64,000 nt of DNA from Petrolisthes cinctipes (Eukaryota; Arthropoda; Malacostraca; Decapoda; Porcellanidae), in the NCBI GenBank assembly GCA_033782935.1, contig JAWQEG010001538.1:658501-722500 (forward strand). Direction: 5' to 3'. Shown here one piece after another: positions 45,134 to 55,789 of the stretch. The notes beneath the pieces are model-generated. The model was not told where the DNA came from. It saw only the letters and a list, made by a program, of their open reading frames with translations, and did no database searches. Position numbers and translations under genes: made by a program. How positions within the stretch are numbered: position 1 is the first letter of the stretch; each line of letters opens with the position of its first letter.

Positions 45134-47120
45134 TCAGTGTCACATTGTTTGCAGTAGCAATTAATGCCATTGCCTCATCCCTTCCAGACGGTATAGCTAA
45201 CTCGATGTACGTTGACGACCTAGCAGTCTGGTTTGCTGCTTCCCATATATCAGTGGCGGAGCGGCGCATTGGACTGGTTCTCATGGGTTTCGATTTTCTC
45301 CTTCCAAGACAGTTGCTATGCACTTCTGCCGCATCCGAGGCGTCCACCCTGATCCGGACCTATTCATGTATGGTCATCGGATACGTTGTGTCGAGGAGAC
45401 TCGCTTTTTGGGTCTTCTTTTTGACAAACGTTTGACTTGGGTTCCCCACTTACATACACTTAAGGTCTCTTGCCTCAAGGCTCTTAACCTGTTGAATGTC
45501 CTGGGCCATACATCCTGAGGGGCTGATCGGGCCACCCTCCTCCGCCTATACCATCTTCTTATTAGGTCAAAACTCGACTATGGGTGTGAGGTGTACTCTT
45601 CTGCCACCGATGCCCGTCTCAGAGTTTTAGACCCTGTTCATCATGCTGGAGTACGTCTGGCGACCGGAGCCTTCAGGTCGTCCTCAATCCCCAGTCTCCT
45701 GGTGGACGCTAATGAGCCACCTCTTGATCTTCGTCGCCAGTCCTTCATGGTTCGTTGTTGGCATCGATTACAGCGACTTCCTGACTCCCTTCCCTGCTTG
45801 GCGGTGTCATCTGATATCATGTCTCAGTACTACCTTTTACATTTTCCTACACCATGGCCCTTTGGCTTCCGGGTCAGGAAGGCTATGGAGGAGATGGGCA
45901 TTGATAACTTCCAGATTTGTCCTGTGAGGGTCCCCAGGGTGGCTCCATGGCTTTTTCCAGAAGTTTTCCCCTGCACCTGCTTTACAGACAAGAAGGAATG
46001 TCTTCCTCCTCCAGTGGCTCGTTCCTCTTTTTAGAACATGCCTTCACTCACAGGGGGTCCCTCCCTGTGTACACTGATGGGTCAAAGTCTGATACTGGAG
46101 TTGGCTTTGGAGTTGTTTTTCCTGACTTTTGCCGTGGCGGCAGGCTCCCTTCTGTCATGTCAATTTTTACTGCTGAGCTCTCGGCCATTTTATATGCCCT
46201 CTAAGTGATTTTTACTCTCCCTCAGCCTTCGTTTACTATTTTTAGCGATTCCTGTAGTGCCTTGCAGGCCTTGTGTAATTTTAACTCTTCCCATCCCCTG
46301 GTGTTGGCCATTCTAGAGTGGCTCGTCCTCCTGGGTCATCGTGGCCGCAAAGTCACTTTTTGTTGGGTCCCGACCCATGTAGGTGTTGATGGGAATGAGC
46401 GGGCTGACGCCCTGGCTAAGGCTGCGGTCTCCCATTCCCGGCCTCCTGCCAAGCATCATCCTGTTCCTGCAGTGGACCTTCGACCCTACATAGATGCTAC
46501 CGTTCGTTTCTGCTGGCAGGACAGATGGGACGCCGTCGGGGCTAACAAGCTCCGCGACGTCCGCCAGCGCCTTGGTTTGTGGAGCTACAGTGGCCTGTCC
46601 CTCCGGTGGGAGACGGCTCTTGTACGTCTCCGCATTGGCCACACATTATTGACTCATGGCTTTTTAATGGAGAGGGCTCACCCTCCCTACTGTGATGATT
46701 GACTAGTCCCTTTGACAGTGCGGGATCTTTTTGTTAAATGTCCCAGCCTTGGTGACCTTCGTCGTAGGCACCTCTCTGAGTACCAGGAGGGTGACGGTTC
46801 TTACAGTCTCTCCCAGGTGCTCGGGGAGGAGGCTTGTAGTGTGGGAGGGAACACCCTCTTCTATGTGGAGGAGGCTGGCCTTCTCCACAAAATAAGATTT
46901 TATGATATTTATGGTTTTTAGATGATTTTATGTCGACGAGTTCTTTTATTAAAAATATGCTTTTTAGTTTGTGTGTCTTTTAATCGTGGTGCCTGTCTCT
47001 TTCGGGTATTCATGTTTTATTAATTGTGTAGATGACAATTTAATGTTGGGCGGTATATGACCTTGGCTGTTGCGCCGCCAGATGCTTAGATGCATCAAGA
47101 TCAATCAATCAATCAATCAA
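45134..47120 (+). mobile_element. Family B copy B7, RT to 3' tail (best 3' reference)
   Basis: This 5'-truncated copy begins in the RT palm: SVTLFAVAINAIASSLPDG in the family, here from VTLF, then SMYVDDLAVWFAASH with YVDD at 45208-45219. The thumb follows (LGLLFDKRLTWVPHL, RATLLRLYHLLIRSKLDYG). RNase H carries VYTDGSKSDTGVGFG, FTAELSAILYAL, IFSDSCSALQAL and HVGVDGNERADALAKAA. The C-terminus has PPYCDDC-type and CPSLGDLRRRHL motifs and stops near 46919. The 3' UTR holds ttgcgccgccagatgcttag and ends in four ATCA units (47101-47118). Lesions include TGA at about 45518, a frameshift near 46033, TAA at 46202 and TGA near 46700. Confidence 0.92.
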
Positions 47121-47900
47121 CCTTCTCCTTCGAAGCCAAGCAATCAACCCGACAGTTGTTGATCGGGGGGGCAGGGCGAGGGAGGGTGGTAGGGATGGAC
47201 AGGATTGAGGAGTAGTGGGTGTTCGAATGCCATCGTTGACAATGCTCGGCTATGCCATCTGAGTCAAGAGTAAACGCCGTAATTAACAACATTTGCCATT
47301 GCACTACATTGCTAAAAATTGGTTGAGGTGTGTTTTACACTGTGCCAAAGTACCAATCCCATACACCTCTTATTTTGGAAGATAATTGCAAAAGACGATG
47401 ATTCGAGGGCCCTAAAATCCATAGTAGCTTATCTGCTCTCGCCACCAACTAAAAACTTTCTTATTGTTCAAGCCTCTCCTCAACTTCTCGCCTCTAAACA
47501 ATTTATATCAAAACAATTAACTTGTGTATACCACCAAAAAAAATAATCGTATCCTGCATGCAGGCCAATAAAATAACACAAAATTAAATAAATAAATAAA
47601 TAAATAATCTGTGTCGCTCACCAGCCATATTCTCTCCCCTTCACTCTTGTCAAACAAGCTTGGATAGCTTGGGAAAGGTGAGTTAGGATAACAGACACAA
47701 CAAATTTGAAGTACACGTCAAAATATGAAAAAAATATTATTAATACATACATTTCGAGACCGTTTAATGCTGGATATCTGAAACCTGGACAGAAGTAAAT
47801 ATAAACAATGTATTCTCTGTCTCATTCAATAATATTTCTAGTGAAGCGCCAGAAACATTCCTTATAGCTGAGCAGCCTGGGTATGTTAGAAATTGTGGAT

Positions 47901-50900
47901 ATTCATTGCGCCGTAGCGTCAGTCAACAGACAGACAACAGTACACAAGGGCAGGCGGGACTCATTAGAATCCGATGACTACACACCCACACACACACACA
48001 TACATCACGAAAACATAACAGAATGAAGCACAAGCATACAGACAAATATTTACATCATGACCTACTTAAATCCACCAAAACGAGGGTGGCGCACCAGAAG
48101 TTCCTCCAGAACCTGATGGTTCAGCAGGTGTCGACAAACCACATCAAGTGGCAGGCCCCGGGGCAGAAAGTGTCGGACAGTAGGGCAGGCTAGGCAATAG
48201 TGCTCTATAGTGTTAGCACGAGGCGCTCGACACAAGCGACACTCAGTGAAAGGAGGCTCACCCTGCTCCCCAGCAACCTGCCACGGTGGCCGGTAGCCAA
48301 GCCTCAAACGAGCAGAGACTACATTGTGCCTCCGAGCCATGAGGCCTCGACGACGGTAGGAATATTTGTGATTTGAGAGGACGTCCAACACCACAAGGAG
48401 GCAGATGACAGGCTTCCTTTGCGAGTCTGTCAACTGTACCATTGTGACGTAAACCTACATGGGATGGCACCCATAAAAATTTAACTGTCAAGTTACGATG
48501 ACGCAATAAGGCCAAAAAAGATAAAATCTACTGAATAACAGTAGAGTCTGTGGGCTGAACACTAGAGAGGGAATGAAGGGCAGGTTTGGAGTCACAAAAA
48601 ATGGCGGCATTCACTCCACGTTGACAAACAAGACTAACAGCATCCAGAATGGCATACAGTTCACACAATGTTGAGCTAGAGTGGTTACAGAGACGACGGC
48701 AAACCCAGCCCCCTGGAGGTGACTCCAGGTCAGGTGAGAAAACGGCACAACCTGCTGTACCATCCACTTGCAATGAGCCATCACTGTAGAGGCAGTATGG
48801 ATCTGTGATGGAGGACGTCACTGTTTCTATGTGTTCCAGAGCCAACTGCCGCTGTAGAAAAAGCAGTTCCGACTTGGAAGTAGGTGTGAAGCTCATATCA
48901 GGTGTTGGTAGCATCCACGGAGGGGGCCCTGGGGTGACGTCTGCAATCATTATATCTATATTAAGATTATACTGCCCAGCAGGCAGTATGGGAGGGACAG
49001 GGAAGTTTGGTCTAAGAGAAGTCCTGACTAACTGAGAGTAATGGGGTGAAACATGTGGGAAATGGAGGCACTTGACAGTGAAGCAAGTAACATTGCAATA
49101 AATTCTCTCGATTTATGGGGGAAGACGCAACTCACGCTGCTATCCTGGTCGACATTGGACAGCAGAGAATTATTCTCATTGCTCTATTCTGAAAATTTTC
49201 TAAACATTCTAGAGTAGCCGTAGGAAGTTGAATCAAAGCAGGGGAGAGGTAATCAGCAACTGAATGGATAAAAGCAATATAGATGGTTCTGGCTACTGGG
49301 ATGGAGATGCCCGAGGAGTTGTTAGAGAGCCTTTGAAGTGGTGTAAGTCGGCGCTGGAGACGACCCATTAAGTCCTGGACAATGGGATGGTCTTGAGGTC
49401 TGGCAGGGACAATCGGCCAATTATTGACTGGTGCGCCTAGGTAGCGGTACTGGGAACACATGGGAATGACAGTCCCTCCAATGGTGAACACTGGCTGAGC
49501 TTGAGGAAGGCGGCAGGTGAATATTCTGCTCTTATCTGGGGAGACAATAGTGCCACAGTGAGAGGAGGCCACAGAGAAGGAGTCAAGAAACCGCTGGAGA
49601 ACCCTTGGTGAGGTAGAATGAACACAGTTATCATCATCATAGCACGTAATTGTAGTTCCAGGAATATCAGGGAGAGAAGTGAGCAACCGATGCATCAGAT
49701 TATTAAATAACAATGGGCTGAGAACACTCCCGTGAGGTGTACCGAGATGAAAACTGCGCAAAGAACTGAGTGCACCACTGAAAAACACAAGGGAGGTCCT
49801 GTTACTCAGGTAGCCCCAAATCAGCCGTAGTAGATTACCCTTTAACCCCAAATCAACCAGTTGATCCAAAATGACGTCTCTATTAGCAACATCGAAGGCA
49901 CTTCGAAGGTCAATGAAGGCCACCACACTGTCCCTGGAAAGGCGAGAGTACAGGTCGACTAGGCAGTGATGTGGGCTCCGCTGGGGAAGGAAACCAAACA
50001 GCCATGGAGAAAGGCGATCCTGCAGTCTGTACATGAGACGATTGAGTAAGATTCTCTCCATAACCTTACAAAAACAGGAAGTAAGGGAAATAGGCCTGAA
50101 CTTTGCGGTGCCGGGCTTAGTGATGGGTATTATTGTGATGCTGGTCCATGCTCGTGGTACACAACCATCACGAAGACAAAAATTGTACAGTCGAAGTAGA
50201 GGGTTCCTAGGAACTTGTTGAAGTAGGCGCAGCACAGCATAAGTAATACCATCATCACCAGGGGAAGAAACTCTACCCCGAGAGAGAGCAAGGCGCAACT
50301 CCTCCCCAGTTATCTCCTCTGCATCATCGTCATCATCTTGTAACAGAGTAGACATTAGACATAGCCAATGGACAGCAGCAGAGGAAGCGAGTGCATCTTG
50401 TATGTGGATGGGTAGACTGGCTGGGGTAGATTGATCTGACCAGGCATCGACAAGTTGTTGGGCATAGTATGCGGGAGTGTGATGACGAGCAGTAGCCGGT
50501 GTCTTTTTAACAACCTGACGGATGAGGTGCCACATAGAAGCCACACTTGTTTGCTGGTTGATACTGTCCGTGAACCGCTGCCAAGACTCAGTGTGAGCAC
50601 ACTCCTGCAAGGCAACTAAAGCGTCCCTAGACATCTGGTAACGATGTAGCAGGTCAGGGGTTGGGTTGGCTTGAAACAATAGGCCATCACGTTCAGCCTC
50701 CTCCTTTGCATCCTGTATACATGCATCCAGCGTCCAGGAGTTTGCAGTATGGCGATGCTGAAGGTGTGGCCGGGAGACGTATAGCCTATAAAAGTCATGA
50801 GTAGCAGATACAAGATCAGAGTACAACTGTTCAGCTGATGATATGTCAAATGTAGGGAATACATGGGCCATAAATAAGATGTAAGTCGGGCAATATTTAG

Positions 50901-53056
50901 GGGGCACAGCAATATGCAAACGAGTGGCTGAAGCACTTGACCCAGTAGGTAGAGAATAATGAAACTGAAGAGCGATGTGATCAGAGAATAAGTCTGTCAC
51001 GGAGGAGCACAGGACCTGAGATGCTATCAGGCCAGACGAGAGGATGTAATCCAGAGTACCTCCCCGGCAATGAGTGGCGCCGCCGGTGTCCCAACGTGTC
51101 AGATGATGCTTGCGGATGTTTGAAAGGAGAACGAACACCATTACGATTAATAGAGCCAGAACCATCACCCAAATCAGAATGTTGAGCATTAAAATCCCCC
51201 ATATACACCATACCCCGCACTGTTGGAGAAAGAAGAGCCTCAAGAGTGAGTCTAGCTGGGGCAGAATAGACATTACATAGTTGGAGTACTCCATTCCCAG
51301 GTAGAATCTCAAATAGCTGAAAGGTCATGTCAGGATCAGTGGAGGTACGGAGAAGGCGATGTGGGGGAAGATGAGCGACGTGGAGAAGAAGATGGACCAG
51401 GAGAAGGGACTGACTCAAAAAGCTTTTCAAGGCGAGATGCAACAGTATCCATCTTTTCGTTAAGGGTAGTGACAGTTGAGATGATGGCCTGCTGAGCCTC
51501 GACCAAGTTGGAGAGTTTGGAGTCATTGGCAGCCTGAGCGGCAACCAGTCCATCAATCCTGGCTTCAAGGGCAGAAAAGCGGTTCTCGAGAGCTGTACAT
51601 TGTGCCATTAGGGTAGCAACAGACTTGTGGAGGGCCAGGTCTGGAGGCGAGGCAGGGCTGGTAGGAGGAGCAGACTGGGTAGTTGGTGGCGGTGGTGGAG
51701 GCGGAGCAATAGTAGAGACACGAGCCTGGACCTGACGTCGAGTACATCCATGCCACACGTTAACCCCTGGCTGAAGGCATCGTGGACACTTCCATCGAGA
51801 CGTATCCTCAGGAGGTGAAGGCTCAGAGGTGGAGGCAGCAGGACGTGATGGTTCACCCCTGACAGGACAACGTCTTGGAATCATGGTTGGCGGCACAGCA
51901 TGCACACTTCGGCCTGGCAGAACAGTACCGGGAGATATGCCCAACTCCCCAGCACCTGTAGCCCCAAGGTTGGGCATTGTGAAGTTTCCTCACCTCACAC
52001 GGTGGAAGACAAAGGAGGAAATCAAAGGAAATCTCATTTGGAGGTGGATCGGATTGACTCCAGACAAGAACAATATGGCTAATGGGGGAACCATCTTGGA
52101 GAAAACGACGGGCAGAGTACACACCAGGGTATCCTTTGGCAAGTTTCAGGTCAACATCAATAGGAAAACGGGTGAGGATGTATCTGGGGAACTTATGAGG
52201 CCTCTCGGGTGAGTCTTCAAGAATGAGAGGCAGAGATAAAAATTCACCAGCCTTGACTCTATCAATGATGTCCTGACACTTCCTAGAGATGTAGACAAAC
52301 CGGGAGGTAACAGCAGCCATTATGACTTCAGCTAGTTCACGCTGCAGCTGAAAGGCCCTGTTGACATCAGACAACCAACGCAACTTTGTGTCCGTAGATG
52401 GGTTCCCAGAGAAGGAAAGTTTGACATAGGCATCTCTCGGGGCAAAAGCAGGAAGGTTGGACGAGGGCAAGGAGTTGGTATACAAGGAAGAAACACTAGG
52501 GTGAGGCAGAGAAGGTACGTAATGCACAGCTGAAGCACCCTTCGCCGTCTTGGCAGCTGGAGGCAAACAGTCCACACCATCGGAGTCCTGCAAGGTGTCG
52601 GACGAGGCATCAACAGGTCGCTTGGTAGAGGTTGAGGAGATGGAAGGCTGCAACCTGAGCTGCGGAGTGACCGAGGAGAGGGGGGGAGGGTTGCGAGAAG
52701 GTCACTCAGGCCAGTGATCCTCAATTGCAGATTAGTCGGCCTCCATGCAGGAATCCGCACTCTCCATCAGGCCAGGCAAGGCCTAGATGGAAAGCAAACA
52801 ACAACATGAACAACTAAACACTCAATCAGCCAGGGACACACACCCACACAGACAATCACAACAAAACTATACACAGAATCACAACAGATAAAAAAAAAAA
52901 AAAAAAAAACACAGAAACAACAACACACAAACAAGAACTCACAAACAATACAAAAAACACACAAACAAAAAACAACTTAAACGACAACACAAACAAGATT
53001 GGAGGCACAGCAACACGAGTACGTCCACACTCCACCAGTTCTGGAGCGAGACTCCA
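47901..53056 (-). mobile_element. Family A copy A7, both ends present, internally deleted
   Basis: The element is bounded by the 11-bp TSD aaattgtggat (47890-47900 and 53057-53067). It has the 5' UTR (52785-53056), ORF1 (about 52770 to 51400) and ORF2 (51312 down to 49132, then RNase H to 48062). Deletions are seen at the ORF1/ORF2 junction near 51362 (about 280 bp, removing the start of the endonuclease), near 48961 and at 48372 (about 120 bp). The RT box reads YDDDNCVH. The 3' end gcgcaatgaat abuts the TSD without a poly(A). Endonuclease, RT and RNase H frames carry several indels, so it is inactive. Confidence 0.93.
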
Positions 53057-53619
53057 AAATTGTGGATCGTTATTGTACTATGTATTATGGTAAAACTAAT
53101 ATGAATTCAACCTGCGTCCAGTATTCTTAGTTAACAAAATATACTTAATATTGGGTTGTGATGATTCAACAGAATCGTACAAGGGCATGTAACCTGCACG
53201 CTGAGGTATATGTCCGACCTATAAAGCTATTACATTTTGATCCTTGGAGATTATTCATCTGGATGCAAAAAGTGCAAGGTGCAGATTGTTCGCTAGATAT
53301 ATGTCTATGTGTCATAAAAATCGTCTTACCATTTATAGAATATGCTTACCATTCAGAGAAAAATTGAACTAGCTCCGTCTTGGGATAATTTTTGTACATA
53401 GTATACATGGTAGGGACAGCCAAGTGAGTGGTATGATGATGACGAAATAGTCGCTGAATGTGTATACACACATATGGAGTCAGTGAAGTGAGTGGCATGA
53501 TGATGACGGACCAGTCCTTGAATGGGTATATACACATAAGTAATTACATTGTTTGGATAACTCTATGTTTCTTAATTAATGAAGTTGAAAAGGTGCCATC
53601 TATGTATCGTAATACAAAC

Positions 53620-53840
53620 CCTTAGCAGTTGTTCCCCAGCTGAATTTTTCTGCCAAATTTGAATGATGTTTGTATCGTCCAGCACGTCCCTGAGCGTCTG
53701 GTAGGGCTGACGGACGTGTCTTACTGCCAGGAGGGACATGAGATTGCCAGAATAGCTTCGCGTCAACACCAGTGTTGTCAGCATCCACACGCCCATCAAA
53801 ATATGCTCCCACCACCACCACTTATCATATGTAAGTATAT
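53620..53840 (-). CDS. Ionotropic receptor (IR/iGluR-like), M3 and start of S2 exon
   Basis: A 221-nt minus-strand exon is preceded by tttttattgttcag (acceptor) and followed by gtttgt (donor). After a split codon it encodes 73 residues: ILTYDKWWWWEHILMGVWML, a hydrophobic M3 segment TTLVLTRSYSGNLMSLLAVR, then VRQPYQTLRDVLDD and IIQIWQKNSAGEQLLR. SYSGNL is the IR form of the SYTANLAAF channel-gate signature of ionotropic glutamate receptors, and QPYQTLRDVLDD is characteristic of arthropod IRs. It ends in phase 0 and continues into 40759-40939. Upstream exons (S1, M1, pore) were not found between 53841 and the window end, so the preceding intron is long or those exons lie outside. Confidence 0.9.
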
Positions 53841-54117
53841 CTGAACAATAAAAATGCATCGATTAATCATAATTTTTACATACTTTGTATCCGTGCTATA
53901 AAAGTGGAAGTAAATAATACATGATTACAGTCATAATTATTGTAGTTTCCCAAGCACCAGAATATTCCCACTCTCTGTCTTACGCTTCCCAGCCTTCACT
54001 TGTTAGCTTGCGCTCGGGCTTTCAAATCCTACCCCAGCCTGCCGCATCATAGACTTTTCATAGCCATCCCGCTACCACTTAGCCCCGGGACCAGCTAGCG
54101 TCCAGACCTGCTTCCCA
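53841..54117. other. Intronic or LTR-like unassigned sequence
   Basis: Cys-poor pyrimidine-rich sequence without a match in the window. Together with 54403-54705 it could be one unit interrupted by the SINE, since 54640-54700 has an AATAAA signal followed by a GT-rich stretch as in some LTRs. This is only suggestive. Confidence 0.3.
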
Positions 54118-54402
54118 TCCCGCTCCTTTTTTATTCTTATTTTTTATTTTTTTTATATATGTTCCAACACTGGACATAGGCTTCGTGGTACCCAACCACA
54201 GAGGGAGGGAAGTGAGGGTTATTCCCAAATACTGCAGCTGTTATAGTATCAGTGAGGGTGTTTTACGACGTTCGGTGGCCCTATAGTTAGTGCCTGAAAC
54301 TCAAATCAGAAGAGTAAATATTCTCAGGCCCTCACCTGAGAGGATCGATCTTCCGACATTTAGGTTATGAGTCCAGTACACTAACCACTCGGCCATCTCC
54401 CC
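54118..54402 (-). mobile_element. tRNA-derived SINE
   Basis: On the minus strand it starts ggggagatggccgagtgg with a perfect A-box (54385-54395) and a tRNA-like arm (ctggactcataacc). A weak B-box-like gatcgatcc follows, then a body containing aacgtcgtaaaacaccctca and an A-rich tail (54120-54150). The same body block appears at 39235-39275. No clean TSD was found. Confidence 0.75.
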
Positions 54403-54913
54403 TCACCTCACTGCCCGCCACATTGCTACACCTAGCCAGGGTACATTACCACGCTGCCCTGCCAAGACTACACAAGCACTATCAAGACTACACAAGCACT
54501 ACCAAGCCTACACAACCATTCCACAAGTATCCACAAGCCACTCTAAATATCCACACGGTAGTATTCTACTCAGACAAGCAGGAAAGCTAAATCTGGTGTT
54601 TGGTCCACACACACCTGTGTTCCACTAGTAAGAATAAAGTTGTATCTAGTATTGGCGTCTGTTGTGCACCCTAGTAGTAATAAGTCTCTCCGGCTGTTAT
54701 ACTATACTAAAAAGTACCCATTACAATAGTGAGAAAAATATCATCCCACTCTGTAGGTTGGCGTCTAACCCATCGAAAGTTTCTATTTGAAAGCAGAGAC
54801 ACGGGGGCCCCCTTTGGTTTCCTTCCCTTCATATTGATTTTGTTCTGTTTCATGTGTTCAAAATATTTTTTATTCAATATGAAATGTGCCCAATAAACGT
54901 TTCTTGATACGAC

Positions 54914-55060
54914 ATGACACAAGCGACACTCAGTGAAAGGAGGCTCACCCTGCTTCCCAGCAACCTGCCACGGTGGCTGGTAGCCAAGCCTCAAACGAGC
55001 AGAGACTACATTGTGCCTCCGAGCCATGAGGAATATTTGTGACGGCAGACAGACTCGTAA
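54914..55060 (-). mobile_element. Family A fragment (copy A8)
   Basis: It matches the ORF2 C-terminal region (MARRHNVVSARLRLGYQPPW, then GEPPFTECRLC). A small internal deletion lies just before the methionine near 55027. Both ends are truncated and no tail is present. It directly precedes the family B copy B8. Confidence 0.88.
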
Positions 55061-55789
55061 TGTCGAGCCATTGGGTCTGTTTTTTAAAACAAGTGGCCCC
55101 GTGGGGGAAGAGGTAGATAGTAGCTCTTGGCTCCTTGGGCCATTACAATAATAACAATGTTATATGGATAACAATAAGCCTCCTTCTTTCCTCGAGCGGT
55201 GGTCGGCCATGCCCTCTCTGGTCGTGGTGGCATGCAGAAGGCTGCAAATAAGAGAAGACCCAGCAGGTCGGGTGTTGTGACGCACGTTAATGTTGACTAA
55301 TGTACTTGCATCCCTTTCCTATGGCGCTATCCACTTCATTTTTAAGTGTTTTAACGTGATTCTTCGTATCTGAATCACCTATGACAGTGACTGCAGATCA
55401 AATCGGTGCTATATTACTTTTAATACAAATACTGCTGCCAAAGCAGCTTTTGAGACAAAAGATTCTCTGTCTGTGGGTGATACCCCTTGTAAGGTTCAGA
55501 TGATGTGGTCCATAAATGTAGTTGACAGTGACAATGACTATTGCCATAATATCTTCGATGATTCTGGAGAGCATGTCCCTAAGGAGCGTCGCGTTCCTAC
55601 ACCCTCTTTGTTTGTGGCTTAATACAGGGAGAGGCGTGGTAACCTCATCCATGCTTCTAGGTATCTGGAAAAAGAAATTGGATTACTACCGATGGGCCAT
55701 ATAAAAAGTACGGTAAGGTCGTTTTAATCAGAGCCAAAGATCTTACACAGGTTGTCACGAGTTGATGCTCGTGGCATGATAATTATAAT

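Larger units (their letters stand above)
40940..53619 (-). other. Large IR-gene intron filled with retrotransposons
   Basis: The 12,680-bp interval between the two IR exons starts with gtttgt (53619 downward) and ends with the acceptor ag at 40940-41. It holds family A copies A6 and A7, family B copy B7 and a tRNA-type SINE-like head, making up most of its length. Stretches 40941-42277, 44613-44750, 44830-45133, 47131-47889 and 53068-53619 hold no recognised feature except an (AAAT)n run near 47585-47607. Confidence 0.75.

Noticed and set aside
54361..54402. Functional tRNA gene with CAT anticodon on the minus strand
   Set aside because: The A-box is good, but the B-box and stems are poor and the sequence continues into a SINE body with A-rich tail.
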